From Alphaproteobacteria bacterium (GTDB lineage Bacteria; Pseudomonadota; Alphaproteobacteria; Micropepsales; Micropepsaceae), in NCBI GenBank assembly GCA_024236055.1, contig JACKLF010000004.1, forward strand, positions 62,001 through 126,000: a DNA stretch of 64,000 nt. The letters are read 5' to 3'. A program made the position numbers and the translations under genes. The notes beneath the pieces are model-generated. The model had not been told where the DNA came from. It ran no database searches and saw nothing but the letters and a program-made list of their open reading frames with translations. The stretch's first letter is position 1, and each line of letters begins with the position of its first letter. Shown piece after piece: positions 47,857-57,395 of the stretch.

Positions 47857-49017
47857 TCAGCGCACGAAGACGCGCACCTCGTTGGCCGTGGCATTGGGAT
47901 CGGTGGTCGAGGCCACGTTCAGCCGGGTGGCCGGCACGCCCATGTCGGTCATGGAACGCATCACATCCTCGGCATTGCGGCGGGCGCTGGTCTGGGCGAT
48001 CTGGACCGCGGCCGCGGTGCCCTTGGTCGGCGACACCGCCACCACCTGGAAGCCGGCGCTGGGACGGTTCTGCAGCGCCTGGTTCAGCGCGGCATAGAGA
48101 ATCTGCTGATAGTCGACATTGGCGTGGTCGAACTTGATCACCACCAGGGGCGATCCGGCGGCGGCCATCTGCACGCCGGTTGCGGCGCCAGCGGTCACGC
48201 CCAGCCCGCCGCTGTAAAGCTCGCCGCTTTTGATCGAGGCGGCCAGGGTGGTCAGGTTGGCCCGCTCATTGGCGACATAGGCGGTCTGGCGCTGGACATT
48301 GTCCGACACTTCTTTCAGCAGCCGGTCGATCAGCACGATGGTCTGGCTGGTCTCGTCCTCCAGCACCGAAAGCTGGCGGTGGTCGTCGTCGACCGCGCCC
48401 GAGACGTTGAAGGTCGCGCCGATCTGGTTCAGCGCGTAATGGGCGGTCGAGGAATCGTTGGCGACATCGGTGCCCAGGGCATTGAGGGCGTTGATGTTGC
48501 TGGTCAGGGCGTCAAGCTGGCCCTGGGCGGTATTCCATTCCTGCACCAGTTCGGGATTGCCCTTGGTGGTGCCCACCTGCAGGCGGGTGGTGATATGGGC
48601 CTTGGCGTCCTGATAGGCACCGGCGGCCCCGGCGCTGGAATTGCGCAGGCCGGCCAGGCGCTGGGCATTGGCGACCAGCTTGGACTGCAGACCCGAGACC
48701 TGGCTGCGCAGGGCCTGGATGGTGCGGTTGACCTGGGTGCCGGTGTCGGTGCCCGGATCGATGGTGACCGGGGTGATGGTGGCCATCATGCCCGAACCGG
48801 AGAAGCTGCCGCTGGGCGGCGGGGCGTAGCTGGCGGTACCGGCGGTCGGCGGCGCGCCCGCGCTGGGCGGGGCGACCGAATCGGACATCACCGCCTCGTC
48901 ATCGCCGAACATGTTGTCGATGTCGGTACAGGCGGCCATCGCCAGCGCGCCCGAAAGCGAAATAGCCAGAAAAAGGCCCTTTTTGAGCCTCTGCTGCGCC
49001 GGATATCCCCTCATCAT
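47857..49017 (-). CDS. Uncharacterised lipoprotein with helical core and C-terminal alpha/beta region
   Basis: About 386 residues from ATG 49017 (the adjacent ATG 49014 is equally possible; GGAG lies just upstream). Lipobox ALAMAAC at about residue 30, then a Ser/Pro/Gly linker. Residues about 90-290 are helical with heptad-like stretches (QVNRTIQALRSQVSGLQSKLVANAQRL). The last 90 residues (VVIKFDHANVDYQQILYAALNQAL, SARRNAEDVMRSMTDMGVP, NEVRVFVR) resemble the OmpA-type/RND-associated DUF pattern but lack the NxxL-R signature, so I do not name it. Possibly an envelope-spanning structural protein. Function unknown. Confidence 0.75.
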   Translation of the reverse strand: MMRGYPAQQRLKKGLFLAISLSGALAMAACTDIDNMFGDDEAVMSDSVAPPSAGAPPTAGTASYAPPPSGSFSGSGMMATITPVTIDPGTDTGTQVNRTIQALRSQVSGLQSKLVANAQRLAGLRNSSAGAAGAYQDAKAHITTRLQVGTTKGNPELVQEWNTAQGQLDALTSNINALNALGTDVANDSSTAHYALNQIGATFNVSGAVDDDHRQLSVLEDETSQTIVLIDRLLKEVSDNVQRQTAYVANERANLTTLAASIKSGELYSGGLGVTAGAATGVQMAAAGSPLVVIKFDHANVDYQQILYAALNQALQNRPSAGFQVVAVSPTKGTAAAVQIAQTSARRNAEDVMRSMTDMGVPATRLNVASTTDPNATANEVRVFVR

Positions 49018-49308
49018 GCTCTCCGCTGTCTGGCGCCCCGAGCCCCAAGCACCCTGGACATCCAGGCCGCCGCTCCAAGATTCAGGACACCAACACCCAA
49101 CCCCGTCCGCGCCCGCAGGGAGCGGCCGGACCCTTTGCCCCGCAAGTCTTAACCAGCGCGGGGGAAAGGGACAAGGGAGCAGAATGCCGCTTTGGGGGGA
49201 ATTGGACGATTTTACGGGGACTTGGCGGGAAAAGCACGCCCCGCCGCCCGGGTGCATATCTGTTCTTGCGTTTGGAAAGCCATCTCAATAGGTTCGCGCC
49301 CTCAAAAC

Positions 49309-49385
49309 GCGCCCGTAGCTCAGCTGGATAGAGCACCAGACTACGAATCTGGGGGTCAGAGGTTCGAATCCTTTCGGGCGCGCCA
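49309..49385 (+). tRNA. tRNA-Arg (anticodon ACG)
   Basis: 77 nt with encoded CCA. Acceptor stem GCGCCCG / CGGGCGC, D arm GCTC-GAGC, anticodon stem CCAGA / TCTGG enclosing loop CTACGAA (anticodon ACG, wobble A read as inosine), T arm AGAGG-TTCGAAT-CCTTT. All stems pair, with one G-U. Confidence 0.97.
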
Positions 49386-49432
49386 GTTTTTCTTGGCGAG
49401 CGTAGCGAGACTAGAAAAACTGAGCGCCACCG
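49381..49432 (+). terminator. Candidate hairpin downstream of tRNA-Arg
   Basis: CAGTTTTTC just after the tRNA CCA and GAAAAACTG about 25 nt later form a 9-bp inverted repeat that overlaps the first 65-bp repeat. The TTTTT inside the left arm could also act as a simple run-off signal. Confidence 0.45.
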
Positions 49433-49566
49433 AGCGGCATAGCCGCGAGTGGGCGCCATGCCGCTACCTAGCGCCTTGAGGGCGGGCGCGGCGTGCATTC
49501 CTGGCGAGCGTAGCGAGACTGGAAAAACTGAGCGCCACCGAGCGGCGTAGCCGCGAGTGGGCGCCA
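49394..49566. repeat. Two 65-bp direct repeats after tRNA-Arg
   Basis: Copies at 49394-49458 and 49502-49566 start TGGCGAGCGTAGCGAGACT and end GTGGGCGCCA. They differ at only two of 65 positions. Each copy contains an imperfect inverted repeat (GCGCCAC...GCGGC / GCCGC...GTGGGCGC) that can fold. They are separated by 43 nt. No protein is encoded. Confidence 0.9.
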
Positions 49567-49596
49567 GACTGACGCCCTGCGCAACTCGCCCACCCC

Positions 49597-50394
49597 CTAG
49601 CGGAAGCTGACCGTCAACGCCGACTGGCCGGTCAGCGAGAAGACGAATGTGTCGCCCGCCTTGACCGGCAGCATCTTGGTGATGCCGCCGGAAATCACCA
49701 CGTCGCCCGGCTCCAGCGCCACGCCGAACTCCGACAGCTTGTTGGCCAGCCAGGCCGCGGACAGCGCCGGATCGCCCATCACCGCCGAGGCCGGGCCTTC
49801 GGCGGCATCCACGCCATTGTGGGTGATCTTCATCACCAGTTGGCTCAGATCCACGCCGTCCAGATTGCGGTCCCAGGGGCCCAGCGTGAAACCGCCATAG
49901 GACGCATTGTCGGCGATGGTATCGACCAGCTTGATCTTCCAGTCGGCAATGCGGCTGTCGACGATCTCCACGCCCAGGCCGAAGGCCGTCGCGGCCCTGC
50001 GGACTTTTTCCGGCGTCACGTCCGGCCCGGCCAGACGCTCGCCGATCAGGAAGGCGACCTCGCCCTCGATGCGCGGCTGCAGGAAATCGGCGGCGGGAAT
50101 TTCCACCTTTCCGCCGGACGCTTCATAGAAGCTGGACTTCCACAGGGTGCCGTAATCGGGCTCGCTGACGTTCAACTGCTTGCGGATGGCGTCGCTGGTC
50201 AGGCCGATCTTGCGGCCCACCACCTTTTCACCGCGCGCGATGCGCATGTCGGTCCAGTGGGTCTGGATCGCATAGGCGTCGGCAATCGCGGTGACGCCAT
50301 CCGACTCGGTGATGGGGGCGATCGGGCTGCGGCTGCGCCAGGCGGTATCCAGCCTTTCGGCAATCGTGCGCGCATCAATCACGGTCTGTTCCAT
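49597..50394 (-). CDS. mhpD: 2-oxopent-4-enoate hydratase / fumarylacetoacetase-family protein
   Basis: 265 residues from ATG 50394 (GGGAG 9 nt upstream). Family blocks: VVGRKIGLTS, QPRIEGEVAFLI (metal Glu), GLGVEIVDSRIADW and the GDVVISGGITKM end. The enzyme hydrates 2-hydroxypenta-2,4-dienoate to 4-hydroxy-2-oxovalerate, the substrate of the aldolase encoded upstream. 66 nt after iclR. The HpaH or DmpE paralogous roles (other chain lengths) are not excluded. Confidence 0.88.
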   Translation of the reverse strand: MEQTVIDARTIAERLDTAWRSRSPIAPITESDGVTAIADAYAIQTHWTDMRIARGEKVVGRKIGLTSDAIRKQLNVSEPDYGTLWKSSFYEASGGKVEIPAADFLQPRIEGEVAFLIGERLAGPDVTPEKVRRAATAFGLGVEIVDSRIADWKIKLVDTIADNASYGGFTLGPWDRNLDGVDLSQLVMKITHNGVDAAEGPASAVMGDPALSAAWLANKLSEFGVALEPGDVVISGGITKMLPVKAGDTFVFSLTGQSALTVSFR

Positions 50395-50406
50395 TGTTTT
50401 CTCCCT

Positions 50407-50436
50407 CATCGCTCTGCCCGGCATCGCTCTGCCCGG
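50407..50436 (-). repeat. 15-bp perfect tandem duplication in operon spacer
   Basis: CATCGCTCTGCCCGG twice, head to tail, directly 5' of the mhpD ribosome-binding site. Confidence 0.85.
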
Positions 50437-50459
50437 TCGCAAATACACAAGCGCCGCGC

Positions 50460-51290
50460 TCAGGCGGCCTGGGGTCTTTCGGGGCTTCCGGCGGCGCAAT
50501 GTTCACCGGCCGCTTCATTGCCATCCAGTCCGGCACCCGGATAGACGGTGCGGGTAATCGCAGCGGCACAGGCGACCAGCGCCGGCAGCAGCGCGGCATG
50601 GCGCTCTGCCGTCATCTTCTGGGCGTGCTCGGTCGCCGACAGCGCCGCGATCACCCGGCCATGCAGGTCGCGGATCGGCACGGCGATGCAGCTCATATCC
50701 TCGCGGGTTTCGCGCTCGTCCAGCGCAAAGCCCTGGGCGCGCACGTCCCGCAGCTTTTCGCGCAGGTGCAAACGGCTGGTGATGGTGTGGGGCGTCAGGC
50801 GCACAAGCTCGCCGTCATGCAGCACCCGCTCAAGCTGGTCCTGCGGCAGCTCGGCCAGCAGCACCTTGCCCAGCCCGGTGCAATAGGCCTCAAGCTGGCA
50901 GCCCATCCGCGTGTGCGGCTGAAACGATTCCGGCGTGGTGGCCCGCGTCACATAGGTCACCATCCCGTCCTCCAGGATACCCAGGTGCACGGTGACGTTC
51001 ATGCGCTCGGCCAGGTCGGCGGCCAGGGTCTTGCTGGCTTCATAGAGCAGCTCGGGCACAATGACATTCTGCGAAAGCGTGACCAGCAGCATGCCGGGGC
51101 GGTAGCGGCCGCGCGGCCCGCGCACCACCGCGCCGACTTCCTGCAGGGTCTGGATCATCCGGTAGCCCGACGCCTCGGGCAGGCCCGCCCGGCGGCTGAG
51201 TTCAGAGCTGGTCAGCCACTGATCGGGGCTGTCGAAGCATTTGAGCATGGCAAATGCCTTGATCACGGACTGGTTGATCGGTGTCGCCAC
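50460..51290 (-). CDS. IclR-family transcriptional regulator
   Basis: 276 residues. N-terminal winged helix-turn-helix (QSVIKAFAMLKCFDSPDQWLTSSELSRRAGLPEASGYRMIQTL), then the IclR effector domain with CTGLGKVLLAELP and AVPIRDLHGRVIAALS. Embedded between the aldolase and hydratase genes, 38 nt after mhpE, so it likely controls this pathway with an aromatic or oxo-acid effector. The C-terminal 30 residues are Ala/Gly-rich and atypical. Confidence 0.9.
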   Translation of the reverse strand: MATPINQSVIKAFAMLKCFDSPDQWLTSSELSRRAGLPEASGYRMIQTLQEVGAVVRGPRGRYRPGMLLVTLSQNVIVPELLYEASKTLAADLAERMNVTVHLGILEDGMVTYVTRATTPESFQPHTRMGCQLEAYCTGLGKVLLAELPQDQLERVLHDGELVRLTPHTITSRLHLREKLRDVRAQGFALDERETREDMSCIAVPIRDLHGRVIAALSATEHAQKMTAERHAALLPALVACAAAITRTVYPGAGLDGNEAAGEHCAAGSPERPQAA

Positions 51291-51328
51291 GGCAAAACTC
51301 CCTTCTGCGCCCGCGAAGCTTTCCTGCT

Positions 51329-52360
51329 TCAGGCGCCGGATTGACGCCCCACAAGGTCCAGCGCCACATCGGTGATCATGTCCTCCTGCCCGCCCACCAT
51401 GCGGCGTCGGCCCAGTTCGACCAGAATCTTGCGCACATCGACCGAATAATCCGCGCTAGCCTTTTCGGCGTGGCGCAGGAAAGAGGAATAGACACCGGCA
51501 TAACCCAGCGACAGCGTCTCGCGGTCCACCCGCACGGGGCGGTCCTGCAACGGTCGCACCAGATCCTCGGCGGCGTCCATCAGCCCGAACAGCTCGCAGC
51601 CATGATGCCAGTCCTTGCGGTTGGCGGCGGCGATGAACACTTCCAGCGGCGCATTGCCCGCGCCCGCGCCCATGCCCGCCAGCGAGGCGTCGATGCGCCG
51701 CGCGCCGGCCTGGGCCGCGACGATGGAATTGGCGACGCCCAGCGAAAGATTGTGATGGGCGTGGATGCCGCGTTCGGTTTCGGGGCGCAGCACCCGGTCA
51801 TAGGCTTCCAGCCGCGCGCGCACCCCGTCCATGTCCAGCGCCCCGCCGCTGTCGGTGACATAGACGCAATGGGCGCCGTAATCCTCCATCAGCTTGGCCT
51901 GCCCGGCCAGGGCATCGGGTTCGTTCATGTGGCTCATCATCAGAAAGCCCGAAACATCCATGCCCAGCTTGCGCGCGAAGCCGATATGCTGGCGGGCAAT
52001 GTCGGCCTCGGTGCAGTGGGTGGCGATGCGCACCGAAGTCACGCCCAGATCGAAGGCACGCTTCAGGTCTTCCACCGTGCCGATGCCCGGCAGCAGCAGC
52101 GTGGTCAGGCGCGCCTTTTTGACCACCTTGCCCACCGCCTCGATCCATTCCCAGTCGGTATGGGCGCCAAAGCCGTAATTGAAGGACGAACCGTTCAGCC
52201 CGTCGCCATGCGCCACCTCGATGGCGTCGACGCCGGCATCCTCAAGCGCCCGGGCGATGGCGGTGACATGCTCCAGCGAATATTTGTGGCGGATGGCGTG
52301 CATGCCGTCGCGCAGCGTCACGTCCTGGATATAGAGGCTGTCCTTTTCGGGATTGAACAT
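51329..52360 (-). CDS. mhpE: 4-hydroxy-2-oxovalerate aldolase
   Basis: 343 residues. DmpG/MhpE class II aldolase with [15 protein letters not shown] (Arg, Asp, His at the metal site), IEVAHGDGL, and the metal-binding [13 protein letters not shown] block. Splits 4-hydroxy-2-oxovalerate to pyruvate and acetaldehyde and hands acetaldehyde to its dehydrogenase partner through a tunnel. 3 nt after mhpF. Confidence 0.95.
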   Translation of the reverse strand: MFNPEKDSLYIQDVTLRDGMHAIRHKYSLEHVTAIARALEDAGVDAIEVAHGDGLNGSSFNYGFGAHTDWEWIEAVGKVVKKARLTTLLLPGIGTVEDLKRAFDLGVTSVRIATHCTEADIARQHIGFARKLGMDVSGFLMMSHMNEPDALAGQAKLMEDYGAHCVYVTDSGGALDMDGVRARLEAYDRVLRPETERGIHAHHNLSLGVANSIVAAQAGARRIDASLAGMGAGAGNAPLEVFIAAANRKDWHHGCELFGLMDAAEDLVRPLQDRPVRVDRETLSLGYAGVYSSFLRHAEKASADYSVDVRKILVELGRRRMVGGQEDMITDVALDLVGRQSGA

Positions 52361-52363
52361 GGG

Positions 52364-53311
52364 TTACGCCGCCCTTTCGCGCATCTGGCGCTGGGCGATG
52401 CGCTCGCCCGTCCGCAGCGCCGCCGACGTCATGATGTCCAGATTGCCCGCATAGGCCGGCAGGTAATGCGCCGCGCCTTCCACCTCCAGGAAGACGCTGG
52501 TCTTGATGCCTTCGAAGCTGCCCATGCCGGGGATATGCACCGGATTGTTGGAGCCGAAGCGCTCGAACTGCACCTTCTGCTTCAGGCGATAGCCCGGCAC
52601 ATAGGCCTGAACCTTCGCGACCATTTCCAGGATCGCGGCCTCGATCCGGCTTTCATCGGCGCCCGACGACAAGGTGAAGACCGAGTCGCGCATGATCATG
52701 GGCGGCTCGGCAGGATTGAGCACGATGATCGCCTTGCCCTTTTCGGCCCCGCCCACGCTTTCGATGCCGTGGGACGTGGTTTCGGTAAACTCGTCGATAT
52801 TGGCGCGCGTGCCCGGCCCCGCCGACTTGGACGCAATGGAAGCCACGATCTCGGCATAGGGCACGCGGGCAACGCTGGCGACCGCGGCCACGATCGGAAT
52901 GGTGGCCTGCCCGCCGCAGGTGACCATGTTGACGTTCGGCGCATCCAGATGCGCCTCGCCATTCACCACCGGAATGACATAGGGGCCAATGGCGGCAGGG
53001 GTCAGGTCGATCATCGTCTTGCCCGCGGCGGTCACCACGTCGCTGTGCCGCTTGTGCGCGCCCGCGCTGGTGGCGTCGAAGACGATGGCAATGTCGCGCC
53101 ACACCGGCAGCGCGGTCAGCCCGTCAATGCCGTCATGGGTGGTGGCCACGCCCAGCCGCGCCGCGCGCCCCAGCCCATCGCTGTCCGGATCGATGCCCGC
53201 CAGGGCGCCCATCTCCAGCACCTGCGAGGTGCGCATGATCTTGATCATCAGGTCGGTGCCGATATTGCCCGACCCGATGATGGCGACCTTCCGTTTTTGC
53301 GACGTCTCCAA
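52364..53311 (-). CDS. mhpF: Acetaldehyde dehydrogenase (acetylating)
   Basis: About 315 residues from TTG 53311, with AGGAG 8 nt upstream; earlier in-frame codons are not preceded by an RBS. NAD-binding [13 protein letters not shown] near the start, and the catalytic Cys in [12 protein letters not shown]. Converts acetaldehyde, NAD and CoA to acetyl-CoA. Adjacent mhpE encodes its obligate partner. Confidence 0.94.
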   Translation of the reverse strand: METSQKRKVAIIGSGNIGTDLMIKIMRTSQVLEMGALAGIDPDSDGLGRAARLGVATTHDGIDGLTALPVWRDIAIVFDATSAGAHKRHSDVVTAAGKTMIDLTPAAIGPYVIPVVNGEAHLDAPNVNMVTCGGQATIPIVAAVASVARVPYAEIVASIASKSAGPGTRANIDEFTETTSHGIESVGGAEKGKAIIVLNPAEPPMIMRDSVFTLSSGADESRIEAAILEMVAKVQAYVPGYRLKQKVQFERFGSNNPVHIPGMGSFEGIKTSVFLEVEGAAHYLPAYAGNLDIMTSAALRTGERIAQRQMRERAA

Positions 53312-53388
53312 CGGTTTGGCTCCTGATGCTGCGGGCGGGCACTTTAGGGAGAAGCGGACGGCAAACTGCAAAGCCCTTGGGCGCCATT

Positions 53389-53405
53389 CTCTCAGCAGGT
53401 GAGAG
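53389..53405. promoter_or_regulatory. Candidate operator upstream of mhpF
   Basis: CTCTCAGCAGGTGAGAG, perfect 6-bp arms and 5-nt centre, about 80 nt upstream of the mhpF start in a divergent intergenic region. The embedded IclR gene makes an IclR site plausible; no experimental sign of it. Confidence 0.4.
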
Positions 53406-53501
53406 ACACAAGCGTGCCTCACGAGCACCGAAGCTGGCAAGCCGCGAGGATTATTGCGCGCCTACTAGTTGGCCATAAAATGGTGCCGGAGAGGATCGCA
53501 A

Positions 53502-54696
53502 GTGGGGAGACCTTTTTCAGTCCTGACAGTTTTTGCCGTCGCCCTGTTCCACAACTACGGCGTATCCAGTGATGGCGCAGGGGAGAGCGCGGTCGCAGCC
53601 AAGCTGAGTGCCCACAGCCGAAGGGCGGCGCAGGGGTGCCGGCCGGAAACTACAACACCTCCGGGCGCAGCGAAGCCAGACATGGCGCTGCCCTACGCGC
53701 GCGACGAGACCTTCTTCAAACTGCCGCCAGGCCGCAAGCTGGGCTCAGCGGCGCCATCACGACATCGACAAGGACGGCAAGTCCATCTGGGTGATGGAAC
53801 GCTGCGGCGGCCGGGATTGGTACTTCGGCCCCCGACTCCCATGTGCCACCGATCATGAAGTTCGACGCGCATGGCAATTTTAATCAAAGCCTTCAACGGC
53901 GTAGTCGTCTATCCCCCATGGCCTGCATGTCGACAGGGACGGCAATATCTGGATCGCGGACGTCCAGTCCAATGTCGACTTTTCCTCGAAGCGTGATCAC
54001 AAGCCGCCGCCGGGCGCGCCCGTTAATCCCACGCCGAACGGCGCCGACATCCTGAAGTTCAGCCCGGACGGAAAACTACTGATGCGGCTAGGCACGCCGG
54101 GCGTCTATGGCAGCGATGAAACCCATCTGTCCCAGCCATCGGCGGTGATTACAGCGCCCAATGGCGACATCTTCGTCGCGGACGGCCACGACACACCGCC
54201 GTCCAATTCGCGCATCGTCAAGTACGACAGAAACGGAAAATTCCTCAAGGCGTGGAGCGCCTGCGGCAGAGACCCGTCCTCGAAACTCGACTGCAATCAT
54301 GCTCTGGCGATGGACTCGCAGGGCCGACTGTTCGTCGCAAATCGTGGTAACAACCGGATCGAGGTTTTCGATCAGGACGGCAATCTGCTCAACGAATGGA
54401 GCCAGTTCGGCAAGCCGACCGGGCTCTATATCGACAACAAGGACAATCTCTATGTTGCCGATTCTGAATCCAGTGTCCGCCAGGGCAACAGCTTCGTGCG
54501 TGGCATTCATATCGGCGACGCGCGCACCGGCAAGGTGACCGGCTTCATACCCGATCCGGGCAACAATCCGGCGCCATGGAATCCGCTGCGCGGCACCAGC
54601 GGGGTGGAGGCCATTGCGGTGGACAAGGACGGCATCCTGTATGGCGCTGCGGTGACACCGCCCGACCTGGCCCGCTACATAAAGCGGACTTGGTAA
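53502..54696 (+). pseudogene. NHL-repeat protein gene, broken by several frameshifts
   Basis: The C-terminal 200 residues (from about 54000 to the TAA at 54694-54696) are a clean NHL-repeat protein (APNGDIFVADGH, DSQGRLFVANRGNNRIEVFDQDGN, YIDNKDNLYVADSES), similar to peptidyl-alpha-hydroxyglycine lyase-like propellers. Upstream, coding potential continues from a GTG at 53502 with a signal-like segment but moves through all three frames. HDIDKDGKSIWVMERCGG, then PPIMKFDAHGNF, then IKAFNGVVVYP, then GLHVDRDGNIWIADVQ lie in successive frames. Four +1 shifts occur between about 53745 and 53917; two fall in C5 runs (53829-53833 and 53913-53917). Decay or a poor consensus; the rest of the gene is intact. 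Confidence 0.8.
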
Positions 54697-54828
54697 GCCA
54701 CTCCGCTCCTGCCGCACCGCACAAAACGCGCTGCTGCGCACACCGCGCATCCTTTGACAGTCGCCCGGCCCTGACGCCCAATGGCAGCCGGACCGAAAGC
54801 GATGGGACATGGGGAGGACAGAACAACA

Positions 54829-55788
54829 ATGACCCTCGGAACAATGCGCCCGGGGCGCAGAAGCATCCTGGCGGCGGCCGCCGCCGCGCCGGCCCTGGCG
54901 GCGGGCACGCTGGCCAGCAAGGCGCAACCCGCGCATCCCGCCTGCCTGCCGGGCTGGTCCGCAATCCCGGTGCGAAATGCCGGCAGGATCGACATTCTCT
55001 ACAAGACCAAATACGGCCAGCCCAACGGCCTGGCGATGGCGCAAAACCCCGAACAGATGTGGGTGCTGGACCAGGGCGCCGATCACAAGATCTGCCTGAT
55101 CGACATTCGCAGCGGCAACACGCTGCGCGAATTTCAGGCCGACGTCGTGGGCCCCAGCGGCCTGGTGCAGGACGGCCAGACCATGTGGATCACCTCGACC
55201 CACAATTCGCTGATCGTCCATTGCGACCTGAACGGCAAAACCATCGCCAAATATGTCACCCCCGGCGCGGGCCGCATCTATGAGCGCGAGGACGATCCGC
55301 CCGCGCGAAGCAGCCCGCTCAAGCCCGCCTGGCCCGACAAGCCGCGCGGCATCGGCCCGGCCATGACCGGCAATGTCGGCAACAATACCGGCAAGGGCCT
55401 GCCGCCGGGACAGTTGCCGCTGAGCGCCGAGGAAGGATCGGGCGGTACCGGCGCGCATGCGATCCTGCTGGACGGCGACTATCTGATCTATGCCTGCCCG
55501 CCGGCGCGGGCGATCTTCACCCTCAACAAGAAGAGCTGGAAGGTGAAGGCCTGCTGGCCGGTGCCGGGCAACCGCACCCATGGCATGAGCTGGGGCAAGG
55601 ACCGCGGCACCATCTGGTCGTCGGATTCCAACCTCAACTGCTTCTTCCGGCATGATGCGAAGACCGGCAACATCCATGAGCGGGTGCAGCTGCCATCCGA
55701 CTCGCCGGTGATCCACGGCGCCAAGCTGGTGGGCGATCACATGTATATCTGCGATGACATGGGCTGGATCGCGCGCTTTGCGATCTGA
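54829..55788 (+). CDS. Exported beta-propeller (NHL/SMP-30-like) protein
   Basis: 319 residues from ATG 54829 (GGGGAGGA upstream). N-terminus RPGRRSILAAAAAAPALAAG resembles a Tat signal. Blade-like units: NGLAMAQNPEQMWVLDQGADHKI, GLVQDGQTMWITSTHNSLI, THGMSWGKDRGTIWSSDSN, VIHGAKLVGDHMYICDD. It is a full-length paralogue of the truncated gene at 3-410. Both neighbour sugar-degrading genes, here a GH51 enzyme 19 nt downstream. A sugar-lactone hydrolase or carbohydrate-binding role is possible; I see no catalytic site to prove it. Confidence 0.75.
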   Translation: MTLGTMRPGRRSILAAAAAAPALAAGTLASKAQPAHPACLPGWSAIPVRNAGRIDILYKTKYGQPNGLAMAQNPEQMWVLDQGADHKICLIDIRSGNTLREFQADVVGPSGLVQDGQTMWITSTHNSLIVHCDLNGKTIAKYVTPGAGRIYEREDDPPARSSPLKPAWPDKPRGIGPAMTGNVGNNTGKGLPPGQLPLSAEEGSGGTGAHAILLDGDYLIYACPPARAIFTLNKKSWKVKACWPVPGNRTHGMSWGKDRGTIWSSDSNLNCFFRHDAKTGNIHERVQLPSDSPVIHGAKLVGDHMYICDDMGWIARFAI

Positions 55789-55807
55789 CAGGGCAAGGGG
55801 CAAACCA

Positions 55808-57388
55808 ATGAACAAGACAATACACGGCCGCATCCTGGGCGCGGCGATCCTGGCGCTGCTGCCCGCGGCATCCGCGGTGGCGCAGAACGATGCCCCCGCA
55901 CAGGTTTCGGTCACGGTCGACCTGTCCAAACCCGGCCCGGTGATCGACCGGCACATCTATGGCCAGTTCGCCGAGCATCTGGGCACCGGCATCTATGGCG
56001 GCGTCTGGGTGGGCGAGAACAGCAGGATTCCCAACATCCACGGCTATCGCAGCGATGTGCTGGCGGCGCTGAAGAAGATTCACGTTCCCGTCATCCGCTG
56101 GCCGGGCGGCTGTTTTGCCGACATCTATGACTGGCGCGACGGCATCGGCCCGCGGGGCAAGCGGCCCACCCGCATCAATGTCCATTGGGGCGGCGTGCTG
56201 GAGGACAACAGCTTCGGCACCCATGAGTTCATGAATTATTCCGAACTGGTGGGCGCCGATCCCTATGTCTCGATCAATGTCGGCTCGCTGCCGCCCTATG
56301 ATGCGGCGCAGTGGGTCGAGTACATGACCTCCAGCGAGAATGCGACCCTGGCCAATGAGCGGCGCGCCAATGGCCGCGACAAGCCGTGGAACCTGAAATA
56401 TCTGGGCATCGGCAACGAGATCTGGGGTTGCGGCGGCAATATGAGCGGCGAATACGGCGCCTCGATCAACGCGCGCTATTCCAGCTTCATCAACGCGCCC
56501 GCATCGATGGGCATGGTCAAGGTTGCCGCCGGTCCCACCGGATCGCGCCCCACCTATGTCGACTGGGCGGAAAAGATGATGCAGGGCGGCGGCCGCCTGC
56601 AGGCGATGAGCTTCCACTATTACACCGTCCCCAACGACCGCATCCCCGGCGACACGCGCACCGACTGGCGCGGGCCTGCACTGGGCTTCGACGAAGCCGC
56701 CTGGGCCGTCACGCTGAAGAAGTCGCTGCGGATGGAGACGATGCTGAGCCGCCTGAGCGCAATGATGGACAGGTACGATCCGCAGAAGAAGGTCGCGCTG
56801 TATGTCGACGAATGGGGCACCTGGTACGACCAGGAAAAGGGCACCCATCCCGGCTTTCTCTATCAGCAGAATTCGCTGCGCGATGCCGAGGTCGCGGCGT
56901 TGACGCTGAACATCTTTCACCGTCACACCGACCGGGTGAAGCTGGCGGCCATCGCCCAGATGGTCAATGTGCTGCAGGCGATGATCCTGACCGATGGGCC
57001 CAGGATGCTGCTGACGCCCACCTATCACGTCTATGACATGTACCAGCCTTTCATGGACGCCACGCCCTATGACGCAAGCGTGCGGGGGCCGGACTACAGC
57101 GTTGGCAAAAACAGCCTGCCGATGGCCGATGTGTCGGCGGCACGCGGAAAGGACGGCAAGCTCTGGCTGGCGCTGGTCAACACCGATCCGCACCGGCCCG
57201 CCCATGTCGTCACCAACCTGGACGGCACGGGCAAGGGGCGGATTCTCACCGGCCCGGCGATGGACACGCACAACACCTTCGATGCGCCAAACACCATCCA
57301 TCCGGCGGCGTTCAGCGGCACAAGCGAAGGCGGCAAGGCGGTGTTCGACCTGCCGGCCAAATCGGTGGCGGTGGTGGCAATCCAGTAG
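55808..57388 (+). CDS. Exported GH51 alpha-L-arabinofuranosidase
   Basis: 526 residues with a Sec signal (LGAAILALLPAASAVAQ). The catalytic acid/base is Glu204 (IGNEIWGCGG) and the nucleophile Glu335 (YVDEWGTW). GH51 blocks IDRHIYGQFAEHLGTGIYGG and IRWPGGCFADIYDW are intact. Releases arabinofuranose from plant arabinans and arabinoxylan. Follows the propeller gene by 19 nt, so the two are likely co-transcribed. GH51 enzymes are often cytoplasmic; this one is exported. Confidence 0.93.
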   Translation: MNKTIHGRILGAAILALLPAASAVAQNDAPAQVSVTVDLSKPGPVIDRHIYGQFAEHLGTGIYGGVWVGENSRIPNIHGYRSDVLAALKKIHVPVIRWPGGCFADIYDWRDGIGPRGKRPTRINVHWGGVLEDNSFGTHEFMNYSELVGADPYVSINVGSLPPYDAAQWVEYMTSSENATLANERRANGRDKPWNLKYLGIGNEIWGCGGNMSGEYGASINARYSSFINAPASMGMVKVAAGPTGSRPTYVDWAEKMMQGGGRLQAMSFHYYTVPNDRIPGDTRTDWRGPALGFDEAAWAVTLKKSLRMETMLSRLSAMMDRYDPQKKVALYVDEWGTWYDQEKGTHPGFLYQQNSLRDAEVAALTLNIFHRHTDRVKLAAIAQMVNVLQAMILTDGPRMLLTPTYHVYDMYQPFMDATPYDASVRGPDYSVGKNSLPMADVSAARGKDGKLWLALVNTDPHRPAHVVTNLDGTGKGRILTGPAMDTHNTFDAPNTIHPAAFSGTSEGGKAVFDLPAKSVAVVAIQ

Positions 57389-57395
57389 GACCGGC

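Noticed and set aside
49309..49566. Integration site of a genomic island at tRNA-Arg
   Set aside because: No integrase, no copy of the tRNA 3' end at a distance, and the following genes look chromosomal. The direct repeats alone do not show an island.
50407..50436. Short CRISPR-like repeat
   Set aside because: Two head-to-tail copies without spacers; a simple tandem duplication.
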